Assembly (NCBI GenBank): GCA_029718625.1
Contig: CM056378.1
Coordinates: 63,573,027 to 63,637,026, forward strand
Length of the DNA: 64,000 nucleotides
Reading direction: 5' to 3'
DNA from: Synaphobranchus kaupii
Lineage: Eukaryota > Chordata > Actinopteri > Anguilliformes > Synaphobranchidae
Under the pieces are notes generated by a model. That model did not search any database. It had not been told where the DNA came from and saw only the letters and a program-made list of their open reading frames with translations. This document shows, piece after piece, positions 42,143 through 54,092 of the stretch (the first letter of the stretch is position 1; each line of letters opens with the position of its first letter). Made by a program: the position numbers and the translations under genes.

Positions 42143-44790
42143 AACTCACGGTGACCCCCCTCCACGTATCGGACCATTTCTTTATCTCATTTTCTCTCTC
42201 CTGCCCACTCTCCCTCAAATCCGCTAACAACCCACCCGCTGTTATGTTCAGGAGAAATCTCTGCACCCTCTCTCACACCTCTCTCACTACTTCTGCTCTC
42301 TCTGCACTTCCTCCTCCTGCTACCTTTGCCAAAATGCCCATTAATGTCGCCACCTCTGTGTTTAACTCATGCCTCTCTCAGTCTCTCAACAAACTATGCC
42401 CTCTTGTCTCCAAACCAGCCCGACTATCACCCCCTTCCCCGTGGCTGACGGATTCTCTCAGATCCAGCAGAACCATGCTACGAGCCGCTGAGAGAAAGTG
42501 GAGGAAATCCAGATCCCCAGATGACCTGGCCTCCTACCACACTCTGCTGGCAGCCTTCACAGCTGCAACTACATCAGCTAAAACTTCATTTTTCCAGTCG
42601 AAAATTGATACATGTCTATCTAACCCACGTAAACTCTTTTCCACCTTCTCCTCCCTGCTCACCCCCCCCTCCACCCCCTTCACCCTCCTCCCTCTCTGCA
42701 GATGACTTCCTGACCCACTTTGAGGGGAAGGTGGCTGCAATCCGGAACTCCTTCACGCATCCGGTGACACCCCACATCCCCCATACTGAACCCATCGCTA
42801 CACTGTCGTCCTTCAAGACTCTGAAGGACTCCGATGTGCTCGAGCTGGTGACGCGCCAGCGCGCAACCACCTGTCCACTAGACCCCATACCTTCAGCAGT
42901 CCTCCAGTCTATATCTGCTGAGCTCCTTCCATATCTGTCCTCTGTTATTAACACCTCCCTAATCTGTGGCCATGTTCCTGCTGCCTTTAAAACTGCCCGT
43001 GTAACCCCACTCCTTAAAAAACCTAGCTTAGATCCCGCTGATGTCAGGAACTACCGTCCTGTATCTCTCTTGCCCTTCCTGTCCAAAACACTTGAACGTG
43101 CTGTCCTTAACCAACTGTCTGTTTTTCTCCACCAGAACAACCTGCTTGACCCGCATCAGTCTGGCTTCAGAACCGGCCATTCCACCGAAACTGCTCTCCT
43201 GGCTGTGACTGAGGCACTCGCCACTGCTAGAGCCTCCTCCCTCTCCTCTGTTCTGATTCTCCTTGACCTGTCTGCGGCATTCGACACGGTCAACCACAAA
43301 CTCCTGATCTCCACACTCGCTGAGATGGGCATTTCTGGAACTGCCCTCTCTTGGTTTGTATCGTACCTCACTGATAGATCCTACCAAGTCTCCTGGAAGG
43401 GTTCCGTCTCTGCTCCCCGTCCCCTGTCTACAGGAGTCCCGCAGGGATCTGTACTGGGTCCTCTGCTGTTCTCTATGTATACTAAGTCTCTTGGCTCAGT
43501 AATCCATTCACATGGCTTCTCATACCATAGCTATGCTGACGATACTCAACTCTTCCTCTCTTTCCCTCCCTCTACCCCACAGGTTAAGGAGAGGATATCT
43601 GCTTGTCTGACTGACATCTCTGAGTGGATGGCTACCCATCACCTGAAGCTCAACCTTGACAAGACAGAGCTCCTCTTCATGCCGTACAAGACCTCCCCAC
43701 TACGTGACCTCTCCATCACCGTTGATGGGACCGTGGTGGCTGCCTCCCGCTCTGCAAGGAACCTGGGGGTGGTCTTCAAAGAGCACATCAGGGCGACGGC
43801 ACGGTCCTGCAGGTTCCTCCTGTACAACATCAGGAGGATTCGACCGTACCTGACCACCTACTCCACCCAGCTTCTTGTCCAGACCATGGTCACCTCACGC
43901 CTGGACTACTGCAACTCCCTGCTCGCAAGCCTACCGGCCTGCGCCATTCTGCCTCTTCAACTCATCCAGAATGCAGCTGCCCGGCTTGTGTTCAACCTCC
44001 CGAAATTTTCCCACGTAACCCCCCTGCTGAGGTCTCTCCACTGGCTGCCAGTTGCAGCCAGGATCAGGTTCAAAGTTCTGACCCTGGCCTACACTGCAGC
44101 AAATAGGACAGGCCCCGCCTACCTGCAGGACTTAATCCAGAACTATGTTCCTGCTCGACCACTTCGCTCTTCTACAGCAGGGCGACTGGCACTTCCCCCC
44201 CCTCCGTGTCAAAGGCTCTCGCTTGTCCCGACTGCGGAGTTTTTCCACATTAACACCTCAGTGGTGGAATGAACTTCCCATTCCCCTACGTTCTACTCCA
44301 ACCCTGCCTGCATTCCGTCGAGGCCTGAAGACACACCTCTTCAGACTCCACCTTGACTGATATCCTCACCTAGGAATATCAGTTCCCTGTTCCCTGTGTT
44401 TTCCTGTCTGTTTATTATAGTTTATAATAGTATTTGGAATGGTTTATAATAGCATAGTTTATAATGGTATTTGGAATGATTTATAATAGTATAGTTTATA
44501 ATAGTATTTGGAATGGTTTATAATAGCATAGTTTATAATAGTATTTGGAATGGTTTATAATAGTATAGTTTATAATAGTATTTGGAATGAAAGTGTGGTG
44601 TTGCTGATTTGCCCACAGCTTACTGTGAACTACAGTCAACGTTCATTGCTAGGGATAGCTGCTACATTATGCAAAGGATGTGCTTTGCCTTGTCTGTTCT
44701 GTAATGATGATGATGTCTCTGTACGCACTTACTGTACGTCGCTTTGGATAAAAGCGTCTGCTAAATAAATGTAATGTAATGTAATGTAAA
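42143..44790 (+). mobile_element. L2-type LINE, 5'-truncated, nearly complete RT, 3' UTR and tail
   Basis: Coding runs 42143-44360 with two frameshifts, both at C-runs (near 42661-42668 and 44195-44201). Order: end of the endonuclease (LHVSDHFFISFSL), linker, then RT blocks RVTPLLKKPSLDP, NYRPVSLLPFLSKTLERAV, HQSGFRTGHSTETALL, LLDLSAAFDTVNHKLL (first catalytic Asp, about 43262-43310), STGVPQGSVLGPLLFSMY, YHSYADDTQLFLSF (catalytic DD, about 43522-43563), KLNLDKTELLFMP, then the C-terminal RSFSTLTPQWWNELPIPLRS and KTHLFRLHL. The 3' UTR has a 55-base tandem array (44415-44590). The tail ACGTCGCTTTGGATAAAAGCG with TGTAATG repeats matches the SINE tails in this window. Two simple shifts and an otherwise clean frame suggest a fairly young copy. 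Confidence 0.9.
44415..44590 (+). repeat. Tandem units in the L2 3' UTR
   Basis: GTTTATAATAGTATTTGGAAT alternates with GTTTATAATAGCATA-type units about six times. Confidence 0.85.
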
Positions 44791-44929
44791 TATACAGTAT
44801 ATAGGTTATAGGTACTGTACATGCCTAGTTTGCCTAGACCCAGCCCTGAGACCATTGGGCAGGCCCACACACATCCATCCCTGATTGGTCAGCCTGACCC
44901 TCTGCTGGGGGCATAGTACAACTCCGTGC

Positions 44930-45346
44930 GCCTCAAACATTTTCTGGATGGGGTGTACAACCGTCTCGTACAGCCAAATGCTCAGATGGTGTTCATCATT
45001 GTCTGGGACAATGTAAACTTCTATCGTGCATTGGCTGTGCAAGACTGGTTTACAGCCCATCCATAGTTCCGATTCCAATTCCTTCCACCTTACTCCCCCT
45101 TTCTGAACCCCATCAAGGAGTTTTTCTCGGCCTGGTGGTGGAAGGTATACGATAGGTGTCCATATGAGCAGGAAACGCTCCTTCAGGCCATGGATGAGGC
45201 ATGCGATGACATTACAGCCCAGCAGTGTCAGGGGTGGATAAGGCACTCAAAGATTTTACCAGCGCTGTCTTGCCAACGAAGACATCAGATGCGACGTCAA
45301 CAAAATTCTGTGGCCAAATGCAGCGGAGAGGCAAAATGCTGGTTAA
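44930..45346 (+). pseudogene. C-terminal half of the Tc1/IS630-type transposase, inactivated
   Basis: In one frame it reads FIIVWDNVNFYRALAV (second catalytic Asp codon at 45007-45009), then FLPPYSPFLNPIKEFFSAWW, then CDDITAQQCQGWIRHS. The third catalytic acidic residue expected in NPIE is Lys here (AAG at 45115-45117). There is an in-frame TAG at 45064-45066, and a shift near 45250 after which RCLANEDIRCDV and WPNAAERQNAG lead to TAA at 45344-45346. The middle, with the first catalytic Asp, is absent. Inactive. Confidence 0.8.
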
Positions 45347-46218
45347 GCACAGAGAAGCAGTTTTTTTTTAACTTTACAGTAAAGTTTGTTGTTACTGTAA
45401 CTGTTTTTGCTTTTACTGTACAATACAGTTGAGTTTACAGTACTGCATTACTGTATGATTTTTCTTTGATGATTAAACTTCATATAATCTAATCTAATAT
45501 TTTGTTTGTCTTTCATAAAAACACAAGCGCAAAACTGCAGTCTATCACAGGGAATGATTGCTGTACATAATTTCAAGTATTGATGAGGAAATGACCATTG
45601 CATATTCTTTTTTGGTAACAAGTATTTTGTGTTTGACCGCATTATTTGATAATGGCCATTATATTTGAAAATGCACCAATAATTAAACTTCAACGATGAA
45701 CATATCCACTGTTCTGACACTATGATAAACTTTAGCATGAAATACAATCTAATTTGGTTCAGTTGTTTATATTGTGCATGCTATATATGATTTTGAGCCC
45801 AATATTAGGAGTATAGCATTTTGTGTTATGACCAAAAAACACTTTCAAACTCTTTTTTTATCAGAAGGATTTTGTGTTTGGCAGCATTATTTCATGATGA
45901 CTGTTGTATATTGAAAATGCAGCAATGATTTAACTTCATTGTTTGAAATATCTAATGTTCTGGTGCTATGATAAACTTTTGCATATAATATTCTCTGATT
46001 TGACACTGGTATTTTTATTTTGCATGCTATATTACATTTTGAACCCAAAATGAGCAGTATAGCATTCTGTGTTAAGAGTTTTGCGCATTGAAACTCTGTT
46101 GTGCAAAATGAGTCAAAGCAATCGTAAAAAACTGTAATTGAATTACGCAGTCATTAAATCAGACAACGCAGGGTGAGGTCCAGGCTCCACAGGTGAAGTT
46201 AGGCAAAGGCCAGCCAGT

Positions 46219-47350
46219 GGACAACTCTCAGTTCAACAGGAGATGGCTAGGTAATGGAATATCAATGTCTTTATATCACATCTGTCATCTGACTATATGG
46301 TGGTGCTTTAAGTAACATGTTCATCTCATCCGTAGGTCCTTGGAGTCTGGGCGGGGGAAACGCAGGTTTCCTGTTACAAGCCCGATTGTTTCCTGTTACA
46401 ATTGCTCCACAAGAAGGTGGACAGAACCCCAAAGGGTCAGACAAGCTGATGCTCAACAAGCAGGCATAGGCTACGTGCCGATATTGTGGATGCTCAGGGG
46501 CCTGGGCACCCACGGGTAAATCGTATTATAGAGTGAAGTATAGGTGCGGGGTTTATATTTTACCAGGGTGGGCCTGAAAAAATTTAGCCACAGGCAAAAA
46601 CATTTTTAAAAAACTAAAAAAACATTGTAGCCTTGTTAAGCGCGTAAGCATAATATTTTTCTCATTTTGGTTTCCCTTGTCATTCAGTTTGTTTGTTATT
46701 GCATAGGAAACACAACCTTCAATGCTTATCGTTAACCCCCGGTCCTTTCAAAACTATATAAAATTTTGCCGTATGCAGCCTATGCAATATGTCTCATTTT
46801 ATAGGCCTACAGTTGAATGCATCCGGTAAATAACTAAAACATAGGCTAGTTGACTCTCGACTGAGAAATAATAATGTAATTTTATTTTTTTCATTTCTAT
46901 TTATGTGCATTTGCTGCCTTTTTCCGAAGCAAATAATTTTCTACGCTATTACTACAGAAAAAGGCATGTAGCCTACTGTTTCATTGGATGCTGTATTTAA
47001 GACATTAAATATGTACGGAAGGCTAAATTACGCAAAATAGTAATAGCCCCTGAGCACCCAAAATATCGGCGCCTATGCCTGCTTGCTGAGCATCAGCTCA
47101 TCTGACACTTCGGGGTTTTGTCCACCTTCCTGTGGAGCAATTACGTAAAAATATACTGTGAAAGTTCTCTGTTTTGGGGGCTTGTAACAGGAAATCTTTG
47201 TTTCCCCCCGCCCAGTCTGAAAAGCGATGGGAAGGGCCTACGGATGAGATGAACATGTTAAAGCACCACCATATAGTCAGACGACAGATGTGATCTAAAA
47301 ATATTGATATTCCTTTACCTAGCCATCTCCTGTTGAATTGAGAGTGGTCC
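46219..47350. mobile_element. 1.1-kb foldback with about 285-300-bp inverted arms
   Basis: The left arm 46219-46502 and right arm 47046-47350 are inverted copies sharing TTCAACAGGAGATGGCTAGG, CTGACTATATGGTGGTGCTT, ACATGTTCATCTCATCCG, GGAAGGTGGACA and AGCAAGCAGGCATAGGC. The centre (46503-47045) is unrelated and non-coding. No TSD or transposase was found. Confidence 0.75.
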
Positions 47351-47534
47351 AATGCAATGGATGTTGCAGCTACACTACAGGCCAAGTGTCTCGCAGCAAG
47401 CAGCCAAACTGTGGGTTAAGTATCTCAAATCAATTGCTCCATACCTGTATAACCTTATCAATTTAGATATTAATTTAGCTATTCCACCCCCTCCCGTACG
47501 CAATCACCGTACTCCCCCGTCATGAACGTTACCA

Positions 47535-47645
47535 TTGCTTAGCAATGCTGGGTTAGCTAGCTAGCAAGCTAACGATATCTCACGGCAAGTCGTTTTAACA
47601 TTTAGCTAGCAAGCTAACGATAGCTTATGGCAAGCCATTTTAATT
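47535..47645. repeat. Tandem duplication of a roughly 55-bp unit
   Basis: TAGCTAGCAAGCTAACGATA, then TCTCACGGCAAGTCGTTTTAA and its near-copy CTTATGGCAAGCCATTTTAA follow one another. Confidence 0.7.
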
Positions 47646-47932
47646 TAACAGTTATTCGACTTCCTTAAAGTCATCCTTGCTGGCTGGCCATATAAGTTGG
47701 CTTGATTGCCTAGCTAACGTTACTAATGTTAACCAGCTGCTCTAGCTAGAACTCTAACCGGACATTTCTACACCTGGATAATTTTTTTAGGTCCAAAAAA
47801 TTACGAAAATGTGCAGGGAATAGAGCCAAAGTGTTAGCGGTATGTTTGTACTGACTCAATATGGGGATGTTTAAAATAAAACCAATAATTTATCGGAAAA
47901 GAATACGGAGTCTGAATTTGTAAAGGTTTGCA

Positions 47933-48632
47933 ATGTTTGTGATTAGTGACGGGTAAATAAATCAGCTTCACCAGTCCAGGCCAGATATGGGTCGCTTCAG
48001 GTATTCACCCTTCATTTTAAGTCCAAACTTCTTTAAAATAACACGGCCTCTCAGAGTCTGATGCAAACAGGATTTATTGTATATGATTCAAAAGAAAATA
48101 CATGCATTAACCCAGGCTGATCTGCGCAGATAAAACATGCATGCATAAATCATCTTCTATCCAGTGGGCCCATCAGAGGCAACCTGACGGCACCCTTCCC
48201 TGTTAGTTTCTGTCTAGGTCTCTTCTTTGTCATATGAGTAGTGGATGTGTGAGAGTGAGACTAGAGTGAGTCTAGTCTGAGTCTTCCAGTGTGTCCCAGT
48301 ATGGTCCAGTGTGGTAAGGTGGGTCACCTAGGTATCGCAGGTCTGGTCTCGTCTGACGTGATTTTAACATCTATCTCTTATATCCTTTTCCATAGTTCCA
48401 CCCTTTGTGGGGCTTAGGAACCATCTCCTCCCATAACCTGCCCCTAATTTTTTAATTAACAAGGCCCATGAATTTTACACCATTATTTATGGCTTCCAGA
48501 GCCTATGGCTTTACACCATTATTTACGATTTCCTTGTACTCTCATTTTTTAAAAGATTAGATGGGGTTACATTCTTTGACCACTAGTCTGTGTGCTTTGT
48601 TCAGTTTCGCACCTGCGTCAACCCCCTCTAAC
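47933..48632 (-). mobile_element. Retrovirus-like LTR (tentative)
   Basis: On the minus strand the interval begins TGTTAGAGGGGGTTGACG at 48632, preceded by a purine-rich GGAGTGGGAC that could be a polypurine tract. It has GGATATAAGAGATAG (TATA-like, about 48372-48388) and AATAAA (about 48070-48075), then U5-like sequence ending CACAAACA. No TSD was seen, and the frame at 48652-48957 upstream is not recognisable to me. Confidence 0.4.
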
Positions 48633-49655
48633 AGTCCCACTCCATAGTTCATTACCGTTTACACATTATACATAATTTTAATATATATTGATTATACATC
48701 ATGTGCCTAGGTATATACTTATTGTGCATTGTATACATATAACTTGGTTTACGTTTGATCATATGGCTTATAGACTGATTATTGTTTACATTATGATTAT
48801 AAAATAACATGATGGTCCTTTTGGGTCTCCGGGGATCCTGGAGGTCCCCTCGCATCCCCTGGCCTCCCATAGCTCCAACCAAGATTTTATGGTATTCTTC
48901 CCAGGTTGTGCTGCTATATTGTTTTACATGAGTGTTCTGGGGACTTTTTCCTCCCACATTAGGTTACAGGATGCAGATGAAAGTTAATGCCAGCTACGAT
49001 GTAGCTAATGTAGCTACCGTGCTCTAGCGTGTGAACCCACTAACCTACAATCCCCACTTTATCTGGAACAGTTTTCAGAACGGGGTTTCATGCTGCAGCA
49101 AACCGTGACAGACTGCTCTGCCACAGTCAAGTTAATTAGCGGTTAGCCAAAAAGACAGTGGTGGTTTGCTCATTTAAGACGATGGGGTCAGCATGCTACC
49201 TTTCTAGTGGCGCTAGGGACATTTATAATAAAAGTAGTCGAACAAAATAACATATGTGATTAATTGACCGTCAATATAGTGATGGCAATAGCGTTACCCT
49301 GTTCGTCCAGTGTGGTGGTGATGCATTGCGTCTAGCTTAGCTACCGAGCTCAGCTGGTATGCTATCTGGCTAATCAAATTAGCTGATGTTAGCTGAATAT
49401 AAATTCAAGATAACTGAATGAATGTTAATTATGTGATGAATACCACACGAGGATGAAAATTAAATGTTATATTATAAAACATTAGCAACTTAAGGAAGTT
49501 TACCACAAGTTCGTTTTGCAAAACGGTGGGTTTGGTCAGGTCATGGGCTTTATAGTTCTGTGGCTTCTCCACCCCGAACTGTCAATCATACTGTGCCCGG
49601 GCCATATCCGGTTGACCCTGCTCCAAGCCAAGGTCACTTCGGCTCCACGGAGCAG
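48633..49655. other. Spacer, possible internal remains of the above
   Basis: A 101-aa minus-strand frame (48652-48957) has no family likeness I can name. The remainder is non-coding with TAGCTA motifs. Confidence 0.3.
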
Positions 49656-49662
49656 GCGCAGT

Positions 49663-50731
49663 TGTAATGGGGCGTGGTGAGGTGGGAGGAGCCAAACGCA
49701 GCAAGGGGGATTCTTTAAGCCCTAAGGCCACTAAGGCGGGAAACCCCGCAGTTAAGGGAGGAGACAAGACAAAGAACACACGTACCAAAGCTACTGACCG
49801 GCTCACTGTCACACACTAATGAGTAGAAGCGCAAATGCCAAGTTTTCAGCAAGAAAACCAAACAAGGCCAATGGAACAGAGCACAAGGTTCCCATACTTC
49901 TACGAGCAAAGTGACAGAAAAAAGAGCCAGAAACAACAAACGCCCTGTCTCGGCAACAAGAAGCATAAGAACAGGCGAGTAGCATAAATGGTACACATAA
50001 AACACACACAACCAACAAACACTGAAAACGAATACGAATTAGTATACCAAGAGGCGAAAGGAACGGAGATCTAACGTTCCAAGGCTACTCTCGAAGGCTC
50101 GCAGTCAAACGCAAACATGTCCACAGCATCGCCCAAGCTCTAAATAAGGAGAGACACACCCGGAGAACGAACAGAACTACAGTTCCGAACAAAATCGTCC
50201 CGCAGGTGAAAAGGACGAACAGGACAGCAGCACCGGACATCACCTGCTAAAAGACCAAACGAGTTTGATAGAGAATAAAAGCCGTGCCTCTTGGTAAAGA
50301 GGAATGTAACGAGAAGGCGAAGGAACAGAGATAACGTTCCGTGGCTACTTCCATAAGACTCGCAGTCAAACGCAAACATGTCCATAGCATCGTCCAAGCT
50401 CCATATAAGGAGGGACACACCCAGAGAACGAGCAGAACTACAGTTCCGAACAAAATCGTCCCGCAGGTGAAAAGGACAAACAGGACAGCTGCACCAGAAA
50501 ATACACCACAGAACAAACAATCAAACAATCACAATCAACAATCAATATCGAAGCCCAGAACGAAAGAAACATGGGCTTAAATAGCTCACCCCAAAGCACG
50601 CACACCTGTCAACGCTGATGACTTCTTCCGCGAAAGATGAGATGGAGCCAAAACTCCACTAATGGAGCAGCGCCCACATGTGGTGACCGAGGAACACGAC
50701 CGCGAGGGAGAAAGGGTCATAAACCATGACA
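49663..50731 (-). mobile_element. Solo LTR of the TGTCATGG family, 1069 bp, no matching TSD
   Basis: The minus strand begins TGTCATGGTTTATGACCC at 50731 and ends CCCCATTACA at 49663. It is close to the 26573-28780 copy but has two internal tandem units (anchors near 50085 and 50342). A GCTATTTAAGCCC TATA-like box lies near 50575-50587. Flanks (GCAGT left, GTACC right) do not match, so the LTR may derive from recombination between two elements or one flank may have been lost. Confidence 0.75.
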
Positions 50732-50734
50732 GTA

Positions 50735-50915
50735 CCATTGTTTTTACTGTAGAATGTACCATGGTATTTTTGACAGTTCCATGGTATATTGTACCATACT
50801 TGTACTGTTTTTTTTCATACTTGTACCATGGTATAACTATGAAACATGTAACATGGTACTGTCAAAAATACCATGGTACACATATCATAGTTATACCACG
50901 GTACAGTACTATGGT
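50735..50915. repeat. Inverted repeat built on ACCATGGTA
   Basis: TACCATGGTATTTTTGACAG on the left and CTGTCAAAAATACCATGGTA on the right are exact inverted copies. ACCATGGT-type cores recur about eight times between and around them. A foldback or MITE; function unknown. Confidence 0.7.
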
Positions 50916-51299
50916 AAAATTTCTTATGGGGGGGGGGGGCATGTGGTGGCACACGCCACCACAGAAATGCGATTGGCCACTACAGGTACCACCACGGAAA
51001 ACTACTTGTCACAGATGACAAAATAAGCTAGGCTACTATTTGATATTGTTGATTTATGGGTTTAGTGGACAGCAATTTATTGCTAGATCGCTAGATAAAA
51101 CCGCACGTCAATGATTTAAATCTTCATTTGCCTAAAAACGTAGGCTTGTAAATAACGTTAGGCGAACCACTTATTTTTCCTGTACCCCAAGTCGCATCAC
51201 GTACATCACGAAGACTGACAATCAGTTACTCTACCACCTCGCCAGATTCTGTCTGCACTCTGCAGATGAATACTGAACAGTAACAGTTTCATTCCGTGG

Positions 51300-51375
51300 G
51301 TCTCACGAGCCATTGTGTTACAGTCGCAAGAATATTTTGCAAGAATATTTTTACAGTCGCAAGAATATTTTATAG
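51300..51375. repeat. CAGTCGCAAGAATATTTT direct repeats
   Basis: The unit appears twice in full, with a third partial GCAAGAATATTTTTACA between. Confidence 0.7.
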
Positions 51376-51939
51376 CTCAACTGAAACTGCTACTGCAAAG
51401 TCTCTCTCTCTGTCGGACGTTCACTCTCAGTGTGAGAAGGCGCAAACTTTATTGTTCAGTAAGTATTAACCTACATGAGCCAGATTATTATAAATATAGC
51501 CTATAATTTTCCATTTTCTATTTCGTCAGATTACGTCAAACTGTATATATATGTCACGTTTTAGATCAAGGATGTTCGCCAAATTCAATAAACCTGTGAT
51601 CTGCGTTAGGTTACCTGCTCCTGAGGTAAAAGCTAAGCCTAGCTAGCTAAGGAAATGTTACCTTATACCCACAGTTTACTAATTATATCAAAAGTAGCCT
51701 AAGTAAATTTTACATGAACCAAATCGTCATATTACTATATTATGACTAACTATACCATTAACCGAATCGATAATCAAAGACAACGTTTAATCTGGTCGCA
51801 TTTTTTTTTACTTAAACGTTAAATTTATCGTTAAGTCTGAATTTAACAGATTCAAATTGCATCAATATGTACTAGCATAGTCTGAAGTTTCATTAACTCC
51901 TTTGCGTAGAAGGTCCCGCCGGCAGGACCTTTTTGCTCA

Positions 51940-52098
51940 ACTGAGACATTCGTTGCTACTGCAGTCAAACTATTAGTGGAAATCACAAACTCTGTGTTTT
52001 AACTTTATTGGTAGGCTATACGGTTCGTGACGATTTCTGCTGAATACAGAGTTTCTAAGTGTCACTATTTCCCCGTAGCAAGTCCATTTAACAAGCAA
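51940..52098 (+). repeat. Dispersed repeat E, copy 2
   Basis: Inverse match to 29262-29405 (see there): ACTGAGACATTCGTTGCT, AATCACAAACTCTGTGTTTT, GAGTTTCTAAGTGTCACTAT, CCGTAGCAAGTCCATTTAAC. Confidence 0.6.
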
Positions 52099-53454
52099 CC
52101 CCCCACCTAGTCTATACCTACCCATGCATGACATAGTGGACAATAGCGTCTATGTTTGAGTTCATAAATATATTTATTCATCATATAAAATTAGAATAAC
52201 GTCATAGCAACAAGATAAACCCAACAATAGCCTGATCGTATGCCAGAAAAGCTGTGAAAAGCCCTGCTCACTCAAATTCAAAATAAACTGTCTCATTCTA
52301 CCATGTATTCTACTAGCAATATATGCTACTAAATATGAAATAAATATAGAATCCTACCATCGCTTTTACACATCGAGATGCTCCTTTCAAAATGCAGTGG
52401 TCATTTATTGTCTGGTACAATAGGTTTGAGAAATATACAACACTTTATACCGCTATTACACTATCTGAAACGTCGACACATAATACCCCCATGCCCTGTA
52501 AGCCTGTCTCATTCATTACAGTTCATTCTGGTTTAATTGTCGGCTTCTTTATCCAATAGAGTACATTATAACCTTAGCAACGGTATATGCCATGTCTTTT
52601 TCTGTGCTTTTTACAATTTATTACAGCCCAGCGTAACGGCAGTTTTCGTTTTAACGGTCTAGTATTACGCAAGCTCTATAGAATACACTTTAGGTTGGGG
52701 AATTTCCCTTTTCTGATATGTATGTATTTTTGCGTCTAAAATGCCGTTGGTCTCACTGGCTACATACTGTATGTACGTTCGTGTTTCCACTCAAGCACTG
52801 TCTTTCCAATATGTTTGATAGCCCTATTGTTATTTTCGCATTTTGAGTGCATTTCACATACTGTAGTGCAATCGTTAAATGTATTTTTGATGTAGGCTAC
52901 CGATGTTCATTGAAGATAGAACATTTGGCAGCATTTTGCAGATGGTGGAATACTATTTTATGTTCATGTTATCGTACATAATATAGGGTATGGCGTATAT
53001 ACTTGTCTCTTAGGGCATGACACATGCTCATTCCAATTTACTGTGCGCTGATATGTGGTAGATTAAGGTAAAAATTTGCTTGGAGTCATTATGAATGGGA
53101 AAATTTCTAAAATTAAAAAATACAGAAAAAGGCAATCCCAGGACAAAAGTATAGATACTGTAGAGTACAGGGACAAGTGGAGTGTTTTATTGAGGTACAA
53201 GAGTGAATGATTAGGCAACATATTTAGGTGTATGTAACACTGTGATATCAATGTTTTTTATCTTAAGCCATCAGAAGGAGCAAATGTATATGCTTTGTAA
53301 TGGACAAAACTAATTTATTCATTTTATGACATGTTTTGCATAGGGGTTTTGGACCCATAGATATCTACCCCCCCTATACTGATGAAAATATAGTAATTCC
53401 CAATAGAAAATTATGCTAAAGTGAGTTTTATGAGCCAAAACTGTTGATTTGTAG
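52099..53454. other. Spacer, nothing recognised
   Basis: Non-coding. No repeat or gene that I can support. Confidence 0.35.
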
Positions 53455-54092
53455 TTAAACATATCATAGTTTTTATTTATTTAGAGCAGTGCACAATTTA
53501 TCCATTTGGATAGATTTGGAGACACTAATGGACAACAGGGTACACTGCTTTATTTTGCATCATAGAGCTTTACTAGTTCTGCATATCATCCTCTGATTTT
53601 GCAAAACTTGTGGACATGGAGTTTATGATCCAGGAAATGTATATATATTACCGATTTCACTTATGTAGCTCTCAGCAACAAAAAATAAATTTTTTCCAAA
53701 GTTTCTTTGCATTTGTGGCACTTTATTTTGACTTAAATTGTGAAAATGAACAAATCTAAGTTTGTATTGTAAATGGTACACCTGTCTTGTTTCATTTAAC
53801 CCATTTACCAAGTTTATGTGATGCTCACACCTGGGGCCCTATCTTACACCCGGCGCTAAGCGGCGCTAACCCAAACGCAAGTGTCTTTGCTATCTTACAC
53901 CCAGCGCATGGTTCATAATAACGCCTTGCGTTCACGTCCTTTAACTACCATGTATTTCTGCGCCCATTACAAGTTGCTCTTAAGATGAGGAGTGGCCAGG
54001 ATCGCTATCTTGAGCCAGCAGAAAGCACTGGCGCTAGAACCACCACAAACCTGGTCTAAAGTCATGTCGCAGTTGTTTACATGTTATTTTAA

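Larger units (their letters stand above)
41582..46134 (+). mobile_element. Tc1/IS630-type transposon split by an L2 LINE, TSD TA
   Basis: The 35-base ends are identical and inverted: CAGTTTTTTACGATTGC at 41582 and GCAATCGTAAAAAACTG ending at 46134, continuing to TGACTCATTTTGCACA. TA flanks both (41580-41581 and 46135-46136). The left sub-end has two 83-base direct repeats (41646-41825, AAAGTGC.AAACTGAC.T). The right sub-end has two roughly 240-base repeats (about 45620-45845 and 45865-46080, sharing GTGTTTG.C.GCATTATTT and CTATGATAAACTTT). The transposase start and end survive on either side of the L2 insertion. Confidence 0.9.

Noticed and set aside
44145..44272. Overlapping frames at the end of the L2 as two separate genes
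   Set aside because: They are one LINE C-terminus broken by a shift in a C-run.
48652..48957. An env-like frame upstream of the putative LTR
   Set aside because: I see no signal peptide, cleavage or fusion motif; the assignment would rest on position only.
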